Shown piece by piece: positions 31,374-38,945 of a DNA stretch of 64,000 nucleotides. The notes below the pieces were generated by a model. That model saw only the letters and a list, made by a program, of their open reading frames with translations, was not told the origin of the DNA and did not search any database. The position numbers were made by a program, and so were the translations under genes. Each line of letters opens with the position of its first letter. The first letter of the stretch is position 1. Source of the DNA: JBLZUR01 sp048565625 (GTDB lineage: Bacteria; Pseudomonadota; Alphaproteobacteria; Sphingomonadales; Sphingomonadaceae); the NCBI RefSeq assembly GCF_048565625.1, contig NZ_JBLZUR010000002.1:2790001-2854000 (forward strand), written 5' to 3'.

Positions 31374-32502
31374 GCTTTCTTTCGCTTCTGACGGAGGTCA
31401 GTACACGGGCGTAAATCCGAGTCAGGATTTGCAGATCCACGATCGCCACCGCTTCATCCAGCTTGTGCATGGTCGCATTGACCAGACCGAACTCGACCGT
31501 CGGGCTTAGCGCGGACAGGAAGCGCGCGTCCGACGTGCCACCGCTGGTCGAGAGTTCTGCCTCAAGACCAGTCTCGGAGTGGATCGCTGATGCCACCAAC
31601 TCGGATAACTGACCAGGAGCCGTCAGAAAGGCCTCCCCTGAAATCTTCGCGCCCAGCGTGGCGGCAGGTGCATAGCGTACGAGGTGCGCGCGCACGCGAT
31701 CGACGAGATCGTCGCCACGATGCCGGTCGTTGAAGCGGATATTGAGACGGGCGGAAGCCGCCGACGGAATCACGTTGGTGGCCGGGTTGCCGACGGTGAT
31801 ATCCGTCACCTCCAGGTTCGATGGCTGGAACCAGTCGGTGCCCTCGTCCAGCACGTCACGCGTGATGACATCAAGAGCTGAGACGAGGCGGGTGATCGGG
31901 TTGTCGGCGAGCTGCGGATAGGCGACATGGCCCTGCGTACCGGGCACGTCGATCCACATGTTCACCGAACCGCGCCGGCCGATCTTGATCGTGTCGCCAA
32001 GGCGCTTGTTCGAGGTCGGTTCGCCGACAAGGATCATATCCGGGCGGATGTTCCGTTCTGCCATCCAGTCCATCAATGCGACGGTTCCGTGCGTCGCCGG
32101 TCCTTCCTCATCACCGGTGATGATCAGGCTGATGGTGCCGCTATCCTGTGGAACCCCCGATGCGGCGGCGATGAAGGCGGCCACTGCGCCCTTCATGTCC
32201 ACCGCGCCGCGCCCGTAGAGAAGATCGCCGCGTATGATCGGTTCGAAGGGGTTGCCGGTCCACCCCGCGCCGGGTGGGACGACATCGGAATGGCCGGCGA
32301 AGGCGAGGTGCGGCCCGCCCGATCCGCGTGTCGCGAACAGGTTCGGCACCGGGCCGTCGGGCGCGCTCCCGTGCAGGAACCGATGAACCTCAAAGCCGAT
32401 CGAACGCAGCGCCTGCTCTATGACGTCCTGTGCGCCACCATCCGCCGGGGTGATGCTGGGGCAGGCGATCAGCCGCGCGGTGAGATCAACAGGGTCGATC
32501 AT
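31360..32502 (-). CDS. dapE: Succinyl-diaminopimelate desuccinylase
   Basis: The 380-residue protein has the M20 peptidase layout: LAFAGHSDVVPPG (first zinc His/Asp), YGRGAVDMKGAVAAFIAA (bridging Asp), ITGDEEGPATHGT (catalytic Glu pair), GRRGSVNMWIDVPGTQGHVAYP in the dimerisation domain, TSGGTSDARF and a C-terminal NATMHKLDEAV with the last zinc His. It releases succinate from N-succinyl-LL-diaminopimelate on the lysine and peptidoglycan route, feeding the DAP pool used by LysA. Confidence 0.97.
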   Translation of the reverse strand: MIDPVDLTARLIACPSITPADGGAQDVIEQALRSIGFEVHRFLHGSAPDGPVPNLFATRGSGGPHLAFAGHSDVVPPGAGWTGNPFEPIIRGDLLYGRGAVDMKGAVAAFIAAASGVPQDSGTISLIITGDEEGPATHGTVALMDWMAERNIRPDMILVGEPTSNKRLGDTIKIGRRGSVNMWIDVPGTQGHVAYPQLADNPITRLVSALDVITRDVLDEGTDWFQPSNLEVTDITVGNPATNVIPSAASARLNIRFNDRHRGDDLVDRVRAHLVRYAPAATLGAKISGEAFLTAPGQLSELVASAIHSETGLEAELSTSGGTSDARFLSALSPTVEFGLVNATMHKLDEAVAIVDLQILTRIYARVLTSVRSERKPTEQ

Positions 32503-32526
32503 GCGCGCGAATCGCGAGGCGGGTCC

Positions 32527-32659
32527 GCGCGGAAGTTTGCCAAGTTGCCACTACGTACACGCGGGAATCGCTTCCCATGGAGCGTCGAGCGGCAATGCAG
32601 GTGGAAGGGCGAGGCGAAGACCATGCCGCGTCCTTTCAGGAAAATTCCTACATTGGAAG
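32527..32659 (+). repeat. Dispersed repeat, family D, copy 2
   Basis: It begins GCGCGGAAGTTTGCCAAGTT and includes GCGGGAATCGCTTCCC, matching the minus strand of 25282-25429, and ends with TTCCTACATTGGAA. It fills the gap between dapE and the GST gene. Confidence 0.6.
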
Positions 32660-32664
32660 CGCGA

Positions 32665-33339
32665 TCATCCGGCGGCAGGCGCGGGCAACTCGAACTTCTC
32701 GATCACCCATTCCTCTTCCTGCGCGGCGGCGAGCCAGTCCTGCATGAAGGGGTGGGAGAGGACCGCGTCCATATAGGCCTGGGCGAATGGGGGCACCGGG
32801 ATCGAATAGGTGCTGAAGCGGCCGACAACCGGCGCGTACATGATGTCGGCGGCGCCGAACTGGCCAAAGAGGAACGGCCCCGTGCCGCCATAGCGGGCCC
32901 GCGCCTGCGCCCAGAGCGTCAGGATGCGGTTGATGTCGCGGACCGTCTCCGGCGTGAGCGGGCGGGGCATGTAGCGTTGCCGGAAGTTGGTCGGGCATTC
33001 GCGCCGCAGGTCGGAAAAGCCGGCGTGCATCTCGGCCGCGATTGAGCGAGCCATAGCGCGCGCCCCCTCATCCTCCGGCCAGAACTTCTCGCGCCCCGCC
33101 TTGTCGGCCAACCAGTCTATGATCGCGATCGATTCCCAAACAACGGCATCGCCATCCCACAGGATCGGCACCTTGCCGCTGGAGGGCGCGAAGGCGTCCC
33201 CCTCCCGCGTTTCCACCCAGGCGTCGTCATAGAGCGGGACGACCATCTCCTCGAAAGGCAGGCCGGATTGGCGCACCGCCAGCCATCCGCGCATGGACCA
33301 GGAGGAGTAGGCCTTGTTGCCGATGATGAGCTTGAGCAT
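32665..33339 (-). CDS. Glutathione S-transferase family protein
   Basis: From the ATG at 33339 (MLKLIIGNKAYSSWSMRGWL) the protein has 224 residues. The thioredoxin-like N-terminal domain includes SSGKVPILWDGDAVVWESIAI with the glutathione-binding ES pair, and an all-helical C-terminal domain follows with RRECPTNFRQRY and PFLFGQFGAADIMYAPV. The SSWSMR start is typical of a bacterial GST subgroup. The frame stays open 36 codons further upstream (to 33447), but that extension lacks GST similarity. The substrate is unknown. Confidence 0.88.
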   Translation of the reverse strand: MLKLIIGNKAYSSWSMRGWLAVRQSGLPFEEMVVPLYDDAWVETREGDAFAPSSGKVPILWDGDAVVWESIAIIDWLADKAGREKFWPEDEGARAMARSIAAEMHAGFSDLRRECPTNFRQRYMPRPLTPETVRDINRILTLWAQARARYGGTGPFLFGQFGAADIMYAPVVGRFSTYSIPVPPFAQAYMDAVLSHPFMQDWLAAAQEEEWVIEKFELPAPAAG

Positions 33340-33527
33340 GGCCGGGGCATAGCGGCAGGCGAACGCGCCAGCAATCGCGCCTTCGTCGCGCAGCGCTTCA
33401 AGTTTGTCGCGCATAGGATCGTCGGTCGCCGCCCTCGCCGCGTCCATCGCGCCGGCAATGCAGACAATCCGAGGGCCGCCTAACCGGCCGGCATGCGGCG
33501 CCGCCGCGATCCTATCGGAGATACAAG

Positions 33528-33857
33528 ATGATCAAGACCCTGACCCGTTTCGCGGTGTCCGCCACCCTGTCCGGTGCCGCTACCTTTGCCGCCTTCTCGG
33601 TCCCGTTCATGCCGGCGACGGCGCACGCCGCCGAAACCACCTCCGTGCGGGTGAGCTATGCCGACCTGAACCTGTCCAGCAAGGCGGGGCTCCTGACGCT
33701 GGAACGCCGCCTGCGCACGGCCGCCACGCGGGTCTGCGGCACCGCGCCGATGCGCGACCTGCACGAGATCAGCGCACACCGCGCCTGCATGAACCAGGCG
33801 CTCGACGTGGAAAGCCGGAAGATGGCCAGCCGCAAGGTCACCGCCCGCCAGGGTTGA
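33528..33857 (+). CDS. UrcA family protein
   Basis: GGAG lies 8 bases before the ATG. The 109-residue product has a signal peptide (AATFAAFSVPFMPATAHA). The UrcA pattern follows: VRVSYADLNLSSKAGLLTLE, RRLRTAATRVCGTAP and HRACMNQALD, with two conserved cysteines probably forming a disulfide. These are small secreted proteins of sphingomonads and caulobacters with unknown function. It is divergent from the GST gene and convergent with engB. Confidence 0.9.
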   Translation: MIKTLTRFAVSATLSGAATFAAFSVPFMPATAHAAETTSVRVSYADLNLSSKAGLLTLERRLRTAATRVCGTAPMRDLHEISAHRACMNQALDVESRKMASRKVTARQG

Positions 33858-33910
33858 GGCGATGAACCGGGGACATAGGAGGGCGCCGGTCTGACCGACC
33901 TGCGCCCCGC

Positions 33911-34549
33911 CTAGCCGCCGAGCGATGCTTGGAGCACGGCCGCGCGGAGTTCGGGGATGCCCCAGCCGGTCTCGCTGGAGGTCGCCAGGATATCGGGATG
34001 CGCGGCGACATGCTTGCGCGCCTCGGCCGCAGTGGCGGCGCTGACCTTGTCGAGTTCGGTCGGCTTGATCTTGTCCGCCTTGGTGAGGACGAGGTGGTAG
34101 GAGACCGCCGCCTTGTCGAGCATGTCCATGATCTCGCGATCGACATCCTTCAGGCCATGGCGGCTGTCGACCAGCACCAGCGCACGCTTCAGCACGGCGC
34201 GGCCGCGCAGATAGTCGTTCACGACATGCTTCCATTTGCGGACCATGTCCTTCGGCGCCTTGGCAAAGCCGTAGCCTGGCATGTCGACGAGCCTGAGGGC
34301 GAGCGGTTCACCCACGTCGAAGAAGTTCAGCTCCTGCGTGCGGCCCGGCGTGTTCGATGTGCGGGCAAGGCCGTTGCGGTTGGTGAGCGCGTTGAGCAGC
34401 GAGGACTTGCCGACATTCGAGCGCCCGGCAAACGCGACCTCGGGCACCTCCGGATCGGGCAGAAAGCGGAGGTCGGGCGCCGACTTCAGGAAGGCGACCG
34501 GCCCGGCGAAGAGCTTGCGCGCGGGTTCGAGGGGATCGTCCGGGTCCAT
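33911..34549 (-). CDS. engB: Ribosome biogenesis GTPase EngB (YihA/YsxC)
   Basis: The 212-residue protein shows G1 GRSNVGKSSLLNAL, a switch region with TSNTPGRTQELNFF, G3 VDMPGYGFAKAP and G4 LVLTKADKIK, plus the family's F-x-K-SA segment (VAFLKSAPDLRFLP) near the N-terminus. It acts in late assembly of the 50S subunit. It stands downstream of yidC on the same strand across a 168-base gap containing a repeat; yidC-engB linkage is usual in alphaproteobacteria. Confidence 0.96.
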   Translation of the reverse strand: MDPDDPLEPARKLFAGPVAFLKSAPDLRFLPDPEVPEVAFAGRSNVGKSSLLNALTNRNGLARTSNTPGRTQELNFFDVGEPLALRLVDMPGYGFAKAPKDMVRKWKHVVNDYLRGRAVLKRALVLVDSRHGLKDVDREIMDMLDKAAVSYHLVLTKADKIKPTELDKVSAATAAEARKHVAAHPDILATSSETGWGIPELRAAVLQASLGG

Positions 34550-34588
34550 GAGCTTCCTCCAGTCCTGTACAGACCTGTTATCACGCCC

Positions 34589-34704
34589 GTCCTCCCCGAG
34601 CGAAGTCGAGGGGCGATAGCCGAGCGTAGTCGAGGCACTGCTCCGCCACGGAGAGCATCTCGGCTTCGCTCGATGTGCGTCCCTCGACTTCGCTCGGGAT
34701 GGAC
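34589..34704. repeat. Family C-related repeat (CGAGCGAAGTCGAGGG variant)
   Basis: CGTCCTCCCCGAGCGAAGTC and GTCCCTCGACTTCGCTCGGGATGGAC are inverted copies, with a middle unit AGCCGAGCGTAGTCGAGGCA. It occupies the gap between yidC and engB. Confidence 0.7.
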
Positions 34705-34717
34705 GGTGATGCGATCG

Positions 34718-36418
34718 TCAGGCCGGCTTCTCGCCGAGCACCGGGTGGCGGCTGTAGAGCCACTTCTGCTGCGCAATGGTGAGCAGGTTCGACACCACCC
34801 AGTAGAGTTGCAGACCCGCCGCAAAGGGCGCCATGATGAACATGAAGACCCAGGGCATGATCGCGAAGACCTGCTTCTGCGCGTCGTCCATCGGCGTCGG
34901 GTTCAACTTGAACTGGAAGTACATGGTGATGCCCAGGAGGATGGCGAGCACGCCGAGGTGCAGGAAGCCCGGCGGGTCGAAGGGCAGGAGGCCGAAGAGG
35001 TTGACCGGCGTCATCGGATCGGGCGCGGACAGGTCCTTCAGCCAGAGGATGAACGGCTGGTGCCGCATCTCGATGGTCAGCATCAGCACCTTGTAGAGCG
35101 CGTAGAAGATCGGCGCCTGGAGGAAAATCGGAAGGCAGCCGGCGAGCGGATTGACCTTCTCCTCCTGGTACAGCTTCAGCATCTCCTGCTGCAGGCGCGG
35201 CTTGTCGTCCTTGTACTTCTCCTGCAGCGCCTTCATCTTCGGCTGGACGACGCGCATGCCCGCCATCGATCGGAACTGCTTCTGCGCGACCGGGAACATC
35301 AGGCCGCGCACGATGATCGTCAGCAGGATGATCGCGACGCCGAAATTGCCGGCCATGCGGAACAGCCAGTCGAGCAGGTAGAAGATCGGCTTTTCGAACC
35401 AGACGAACCAGCCCCAATCGATCGCGCGGTCGAAACGGGCGATGCCCTGCGCCTCGTAATGTTCGAGGACGCCGACTTCCTTGGCGCCCGCGAAGAAGCG
35501 GGTGGTGGTGCCGGCGACGCGGCCGGGCGGCACGATGGCGGGCGCGGTGGTCACGTCCGCCTGATAGCGGCTGTCCTGCCCGCGATAGCCGGCCTCGATC
35601 GCCTTGCCCGGCTGCGCCGCCAAGGCGGTCAGCCAGTAATGGTCGCCGAAGCCGATCCAGCCACCCGTCGACTTGTAGCGCGGCGCCTCGCCCTCATCGA
35701 GGTCGGAGAAGTTGACGTCGTATTTGGTGATGCCGTCGAACGTGCCGATGGGACCGACATGGTTGGTCCAGGTGTCCGGGTCCTTGGAGTGCCCGGCGCG
35801 GTTGATCAGCGCATAGGGGCGGACCGCGACCGGCGCGGCGCCGGCATTCGCGACACCCTGTTCGATGGTGAACATGTAGCGATCATCGACCGACAGCTTG
35901 ATGGTGAAGCGCAGGCCCGAGGGGTTGGTCCAGTTCAGCGTCAGCGGCTTGCCGGGCGCGAGTTCGGTGCCGTTCGGAGTCCAGAGCGTGTCCGGGCCGG
36001 GCAGCGCGACATTGTCGCCCGACCAGCCGATCTGCGCGAAATAGGCGTCGGCAGAACCGCCCGGCGAAAGCAGGCGGATCGGCGGCGCGTTCTTGGCGAT
36101 GGTTTCGCGGTATTTGGTGAGCGTCAGGTCGTCGATGCGCGCGCCCTTCAGGTTCACGGAACCGGCGAGGAGCGGCGTCCGGATAGGGATGCGCGGGCTT
36201 TCGCGCAGGACGATGGTGCGGTCGCGCAGCGCGGCGGGCGTGCTGGCACCGGGCGAGGCGCTCGGATCCGGAATGGCGACGGGCTTGCCCTTCTCGATCT
36301 TGGTCGAGGGCGGCTGCGCGGTCGGGAAATAGCGGTCGCCGATGAACGTCCAGCCCAGCAGCACGAGCGCCGACAGGATGACCGCCAGGATCAGGTTGCG
36401 CTGATTATCCACGTCCAC
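34718..36418 (-). CDS. yidC: Membrane protein insertase YidC
   Basis: The 566-residue protein begins with a transmembrane helix (NLILAVILSALVLLGWTFIG). A large periplasmic beta domain follows (about residues 50-330), then the conserved insertase core with GNFGVAIILLTIIVRGLMFP, KMKALQEKYKDD and NPLAGCLPIFLQAPIFYALY, and further membrane segments including PWVFMFIMAPFAAGLQLYW. YidC inserts and folds inner-membrane proteins, alone or with SecYEG. The gene follows yidD, rnpA and rpmH in the standard order. Confidence 0.97.
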   Translation of the reverse strand: MDVDNQRNLILAVILSALVLLGWTFIGDRYFPTAQPPSTKIEKGKPVAIPDPSASPGASTPAALRDRTIVLRESPRIPIRTPLLAGSVNLKGARIDDLTLTKYRETIAKNAPPIRLLSPGGSADAYFAQIGWSGDNVALPGPDTLWTPNGTELAPGKPLTLNWTNPSGLRFTIKLSVDDRYMFTIEQGVANAGAAPVAVRPYALINRAGHSKDPDTWTNHVGPIGTFDGITKYDVNFSDLDEGEAPRYKSTGGWIGFGDHYWLTALAAQPGKAIEAGYRGQDSRYQADVTTAPAIVPPGRVAGTTTRFFAGAKEVGVLEHYEAQGIARFDRAIDWGWFVWFEKPIFYLLDWLFRMAGNFGVAIILLTIIVRGLMFPVAQKQFRSMAGMRVVQPKMKALQEKYKDDKPRLQQEMLKLYQEEKVNPLAGCLPIFLQAPIFYALYKVLMLTIEMRHQPFILWLKDLSAPDPMTPVNLFGLLPFDPPGFLHLGVLAILLGITMYFQFKLNPTPMDDAQKQVFAIMPWVFMFIMAPFAAGLQLYWVVSNLLTIAQQKWLYSRHPVLGEKPA

Positions 36419-36431
36419 TCTCTTTCATGAC

Positions 36432-36644
36432 TCACGGCACCGGGTCCGGCCCGGAGCCGCCCCAGGGATGACAGCGCAGGATGCGCCGAAGCGCGAGCCA
36501 GGACCCCCGGCCCGCCCCATAGCGCCGAAGCGCCTCGATCGCATAGGCCGAACAGCTTGGCGAAAAGCGGCAGGAGGGCGGCAGGATGCGCGAGGGGCCG
36601 AGCTGCCAGGCACGGGCGATGAGGATGAGCGCGCGGGATATCAC
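36432..36644 (-). CDS. yidD: Membrane protein insertion efficiency factor YidD
   Basis: The 70-residue protein has the DUF37 core PPSCRFSPSCSAYAIEALRR with its conserved cysteines and RRILRCHPWGGSGPDPVP. It is a short amphipathic, membrane-associated factor that supports YidC. It overlaps rnpA by 4 bases and ends 13 bases before yidC, consistent with one operon. Confidence 0.95.
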   Translation of the reverse strand: MISRALILIARAWQLGPSRILPPSCRFSPSCSAYAIEALRRYGAGRGSWLALRRILRCHPWGGSGPDPVP

Positions 36645-37123
36645 CGTTTCACCTTGGCGAGCGCCTTGCGGAGTTCGCGGGTCAGGTCGGCAAAGGGGCG
36701 CTCCACACCGCCGGCGCGGCCGATCAGGATGTGGTCCGCGCCGGGCAGCCCCTCCTGCGGCAGGATTTCACGGGCGAGCGCGCGAAAACGGCGCTTCATG
36801 CGGTTGCGGACCACCGCATTACCGATCTTCTTGGTGACGGTGATGCCGATTCGCATTGCGGGATCGGCGTCCTGGCGATCGCGGACGAGCAGGACGAAGC
36901 CCGGCATCGGCGCGCGCGCGCCGTTGTTCGCCGCAAGGAAGTCCTTGCGGGCGCCGATCGTGACCGGCGGCTCGGCTGAGCTCAGGCGGAGAGGATCTTG
37001 CGGCCGCGGGCGCGGCGGGCGGCGAGAACCTTGCGGCCGCCCGGCGTCGCGGAGCGCGAACGGAAGCCGTGACGGCGCTTGCGGACAAGGCGGCTCGGCT
37101 GGAACGTGCGCTTCATCGCTCAA
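36641..37123 (-). CDS. rnpA: Ribonuclease P protein component, start unclear, overlaps all of rpmH
   Basis: The conserved part (KDFLAANNGARAPMPGFVLL, then MRIGITVTKKIGNAVVRNRMKRRFR) is clear RnpA, the protein that helps the RNase P RNA bind pre-tRNA. Upstream of it the frame has no ATG, GTG or TTG until a TTG at 37121-37123, 4 bases before the rpmH ATG, so the 160-residue version overlaps the entire rpmH gene in another frame. A CTG at 36985 overlapping the rpmH stop would give a normal-length 114-residue protein. The proline/arginine-rich N-terminal stretch looks like a shadow of rpmH. The family call is firm; the start is not. Confidence 0.85.
   Translation of the reverse strand: MSDEAHVPAEPPCPQAPSRLPFALRDAGRPQGSRRPPRPRPQDPLRLSSAEPPVTIGARKDFLAANNGARAPMPGFVLLVRDRQDADPAMRIGITVTKKIGNAVVRNRMKRRFRALAREILPQEGLPGADHILIGRAGGVERPFADLTRELRKALAKVKR
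36982..37116 (-). CDS. rpmH: 50S ribosomal protein L34
   Basis: The 44-residue product begins MKRTFQPSRLVRKRRHGFRS and continues GRKVLAARRARGRKILSA, a textbook L34. GAGG lies 9 bases before the ATG. It is first in the rpmH-rnpA-yidD-yidC operon and sits under a good promoter about 65 bases upstream. Confidence 0.98.
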   Translation of the reverse strand: MKRTFQPSRLVRKRRHGFRSRSATPGGRKVLAARRARGRKILSA

Positions 37124-37182
37124 AACCTCAGAATCGAAAACAGGGAAAGGGCGGCCGTCACCGGTCGCCCGTCAGGGGCGGG

Positions 37183-37211
37183 TCGTTAGAGACGAGCGCC
37201 GCCAAAGTCAA
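37183..37211 (-). promoter_or_regulatory. Sigma-70 type promoter for rpmH-rnpA-yidD-yidC
   Basis: Reading the minus strand, TTGACT (37211-37206) and TAACGA (37188-37183) are separated by 17 bases, close to the housekeeping consensus. A start near 37176 would leave a leader of about 60 bases before the rpmH ATG. Confidence 0.6.
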
Positions 37212-37280
37212 CGGGCGACCGCCCTTCCCAAGCGGCACCGCGCTCTATAGGAACATCGCCGGAACATCTTCGGGGGACGG

Positions 37281-38789
37281 ATGGTCGCGCATGTATCGAC
37301 GGTGGCGTATCTGGGGTTGGAGGCGCGCGCAGTCGAGGTTCAGGTCCAGCTGACGCCCGGCCTGCCGAACTTCATCGTCGTGGGCCTGGGCGACAAGGCG
37401 GTGGGGGAAAGCCGGGAGCGGGTGCGCTCCGCCATTGCGGCGATCGGCCTGTCGCTGCCGCCCAAGCGGATCACGGTGAACCTGTCTCCCGCCGACATGC
37501 CAAAGGAGGGTTCGCATTACGACCTGCCGATCGCGCTCGGCCTCCTCGCGGCGATGGGCGCGGTCGATGCGGAGACGCTGGCGGGGTACGTCGTGGTGGG
37601 TGAGCTTGGGCTGGATGCGCGGATCGCGCCTTCGCCCGGCGTGCTGCTGGCGGCGCTTCATGCCTCGGAACAGGGGCTCGGTCTGATCTGCCCGGCGCGG
37701 CAGGGGCCGGAAGCGGCCTGGGCGGGCTCTGTGGAGGTGATCGCCGCGCCTGACCTCCTGACCTTGCTCAACCACTTCAAGGGTGCGACGCAGGTGCCGC
37801 AGCCTTTGCCCGGTGTTGCGGAAGCGCCGGTCGCCGGACCGGATCTGCGGCAGGTGAAAGGGCAGGAGACCGCCAAGCGCGCGCTGGAGATCGCGGCGGC
37901 GGGTGGGCACAACCTGCTGATGAGCGGCCCTCCGGGATCGGGCAAGTCGCTGCTCGCCTCCTGCCTGCCGGGCATTCTGGCCGACCTCACCCCCGCCGAG
38001 GCGCTCGAGGTGTCGATGGTCGCCTCGGTCGCGGGCGAACTGACCGACGGGCGCCTGATCCGAACCCGCCCCTTCCGCGCGCCGCATCACTCGGCGTTGA
38101 TGGCGGCGCTGACCGGCGGCGGGCTGAAGGTGAAGCCGGGAGAGGTCAGTCTCGCCCATCTCCGCGTGCTGTTCCTCGACGAGCTGCCCGAGTTCCAGCG
38201 CGCGGTGCTCGATTCGCTGCGCCAGCCGCTGGAGACGGGCCGCGTGTCGGTGGCGCGGGCGAATGCGCATGTGACCTTCCCGGCGCGCGTGCAGTTGGTC
38301 GCGGCGATGAACCCGTGCCGCTGCGGGCATCTTGGCGATCCGGCGCTCGCCTGTTCGCGCGCGCCGAAATGCGCTGGGGATTACCAGGCGCGGGTCTCGG
38401 GTCCGCTGCTCGACCGTATCGACCTGCATGTCGAGGTCGCGGCGGTCAGTGCGGCGGATCTGGTGCTTCCCCCGCCCGCCGAGGGGTCGGCCGAGGTCGC
38501 CGCCCGCGTCGCGGCTGCGCGGGCGGTGCAGACGGCGCGATATGCGGGTGAAGACGCGCGGACCAATGCGGAGGCGGACGGGCCTTTGCTCGACGCGGTG
38601 GCGACACCGGATGAGGCGGGGCGCACGCTGCTGGCACAGGCGGCCGAGGCGATGAAGCTGTCGGCGCGCGGATATCATCGCGTACTGCGGGTCTCCCGAA
38701 CGATCGCCGACCTGGGTGGTGCCGAAACGATAGGCCGCGTGCATGTCGCGGAGGCATTGAGTTACCGGCGGCTCATGCCGCGCGGGTGA
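37281..38789 (+). CDS. comM: YifB/ComM family Mg-chelatase-like AAA+ ATPase
   Basis: GGGGGAC precedes the ATG; the protein has 502 residues. The N-terminal Lon-like domain has GLPNFIVVGLGDKAVGESRERVRSA and GSHYDLPIALGLL. Then come Walker A MSGPPGSGKSLL, RPFRAPHHS, Walker B VLFLDELPEF, AAMNPCRCG with a zinc-type cysteine cluster, and the arginine finger region GPLLDRIDLHVEV. ComM is a hexameric helicase that promotes branch migration during natural transformation. It is divergent from rpmH and stands alone. Confidence 0.95.
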   Translation: MVAHVSTVAYLGLEARAVEVQVQLTPGLPNFIVVGLGDKAVGESRERVRSAIAAIGLSLPPKRITVNLSPADMPKEGSHYDLPIALGLLAAMGAVDAETLAGYVVVGELGLDARIAPSPGVLLAALHASEQGLGLICPARQGPEAAWAGSVEVIAAPDLLTLLNHFKGATQVPQPLPGVAEAPVAGPDLRQVKGQETAKRALEIAAAGGHNLLMSGPPGSGKSLLASCLPGILADLTPAEALEVSMVASVAGELTDGRLIRTRPFRAPHHSALMAALTGGGLKVKPGEVSLAHLRVLFLDELPEFQRAVLDSLRQPLETGRVSVARANAHVTFPARVQLVAAMNPCRCGHLGDPALACSRAPKCAGDYQARVSGPLLDRIDLHVEVAAVSAADLVLPPPAEGSAEVAARVAAARAVQTARYAGEDARTNAEADGPLLDAVATPDEAGRTLLAQAAEAMKLSARGYHRVLRVSRTIADLGGAETIGRVHVAEALSYRRLMPRG

Positions 38790-38945
38790 GCCAGCCCGTC
38801 ACCTCCCCCTGGCGGGATCTTTCTTCGTCATCCTGATCGAAGTCAGAACCCACTTGCGCTCAGGCACTTGGCGAGCGCGGAATGGATGGCGACCTTCGTC
38901 GGGTAGAGGTGGCTACCAGAAGCGAAATGTGATCCAGTCCAGGGT

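Noticed and set aside
33929..36430. 833-codon plus-strand open frame across engB and yidC
   Set aside because: Both minus-strand genes are unmistakable; the long frame spans two genes and a repeat-filled gap and has a shadow-type composition.
37245..38744. 499-codon minus-strand frame across comM
   Set aside because: comM is complete on the plus strand with clear AAA+ motifs; the antisense frame has no recognisable domain.
38790..38945. Possible repeat or small gene after comM
   Set aside because: A short CCTCCCCCTGGCGGGAT stretch resembles family B but lacks a second arm, and no frame with an initiation signal is present.
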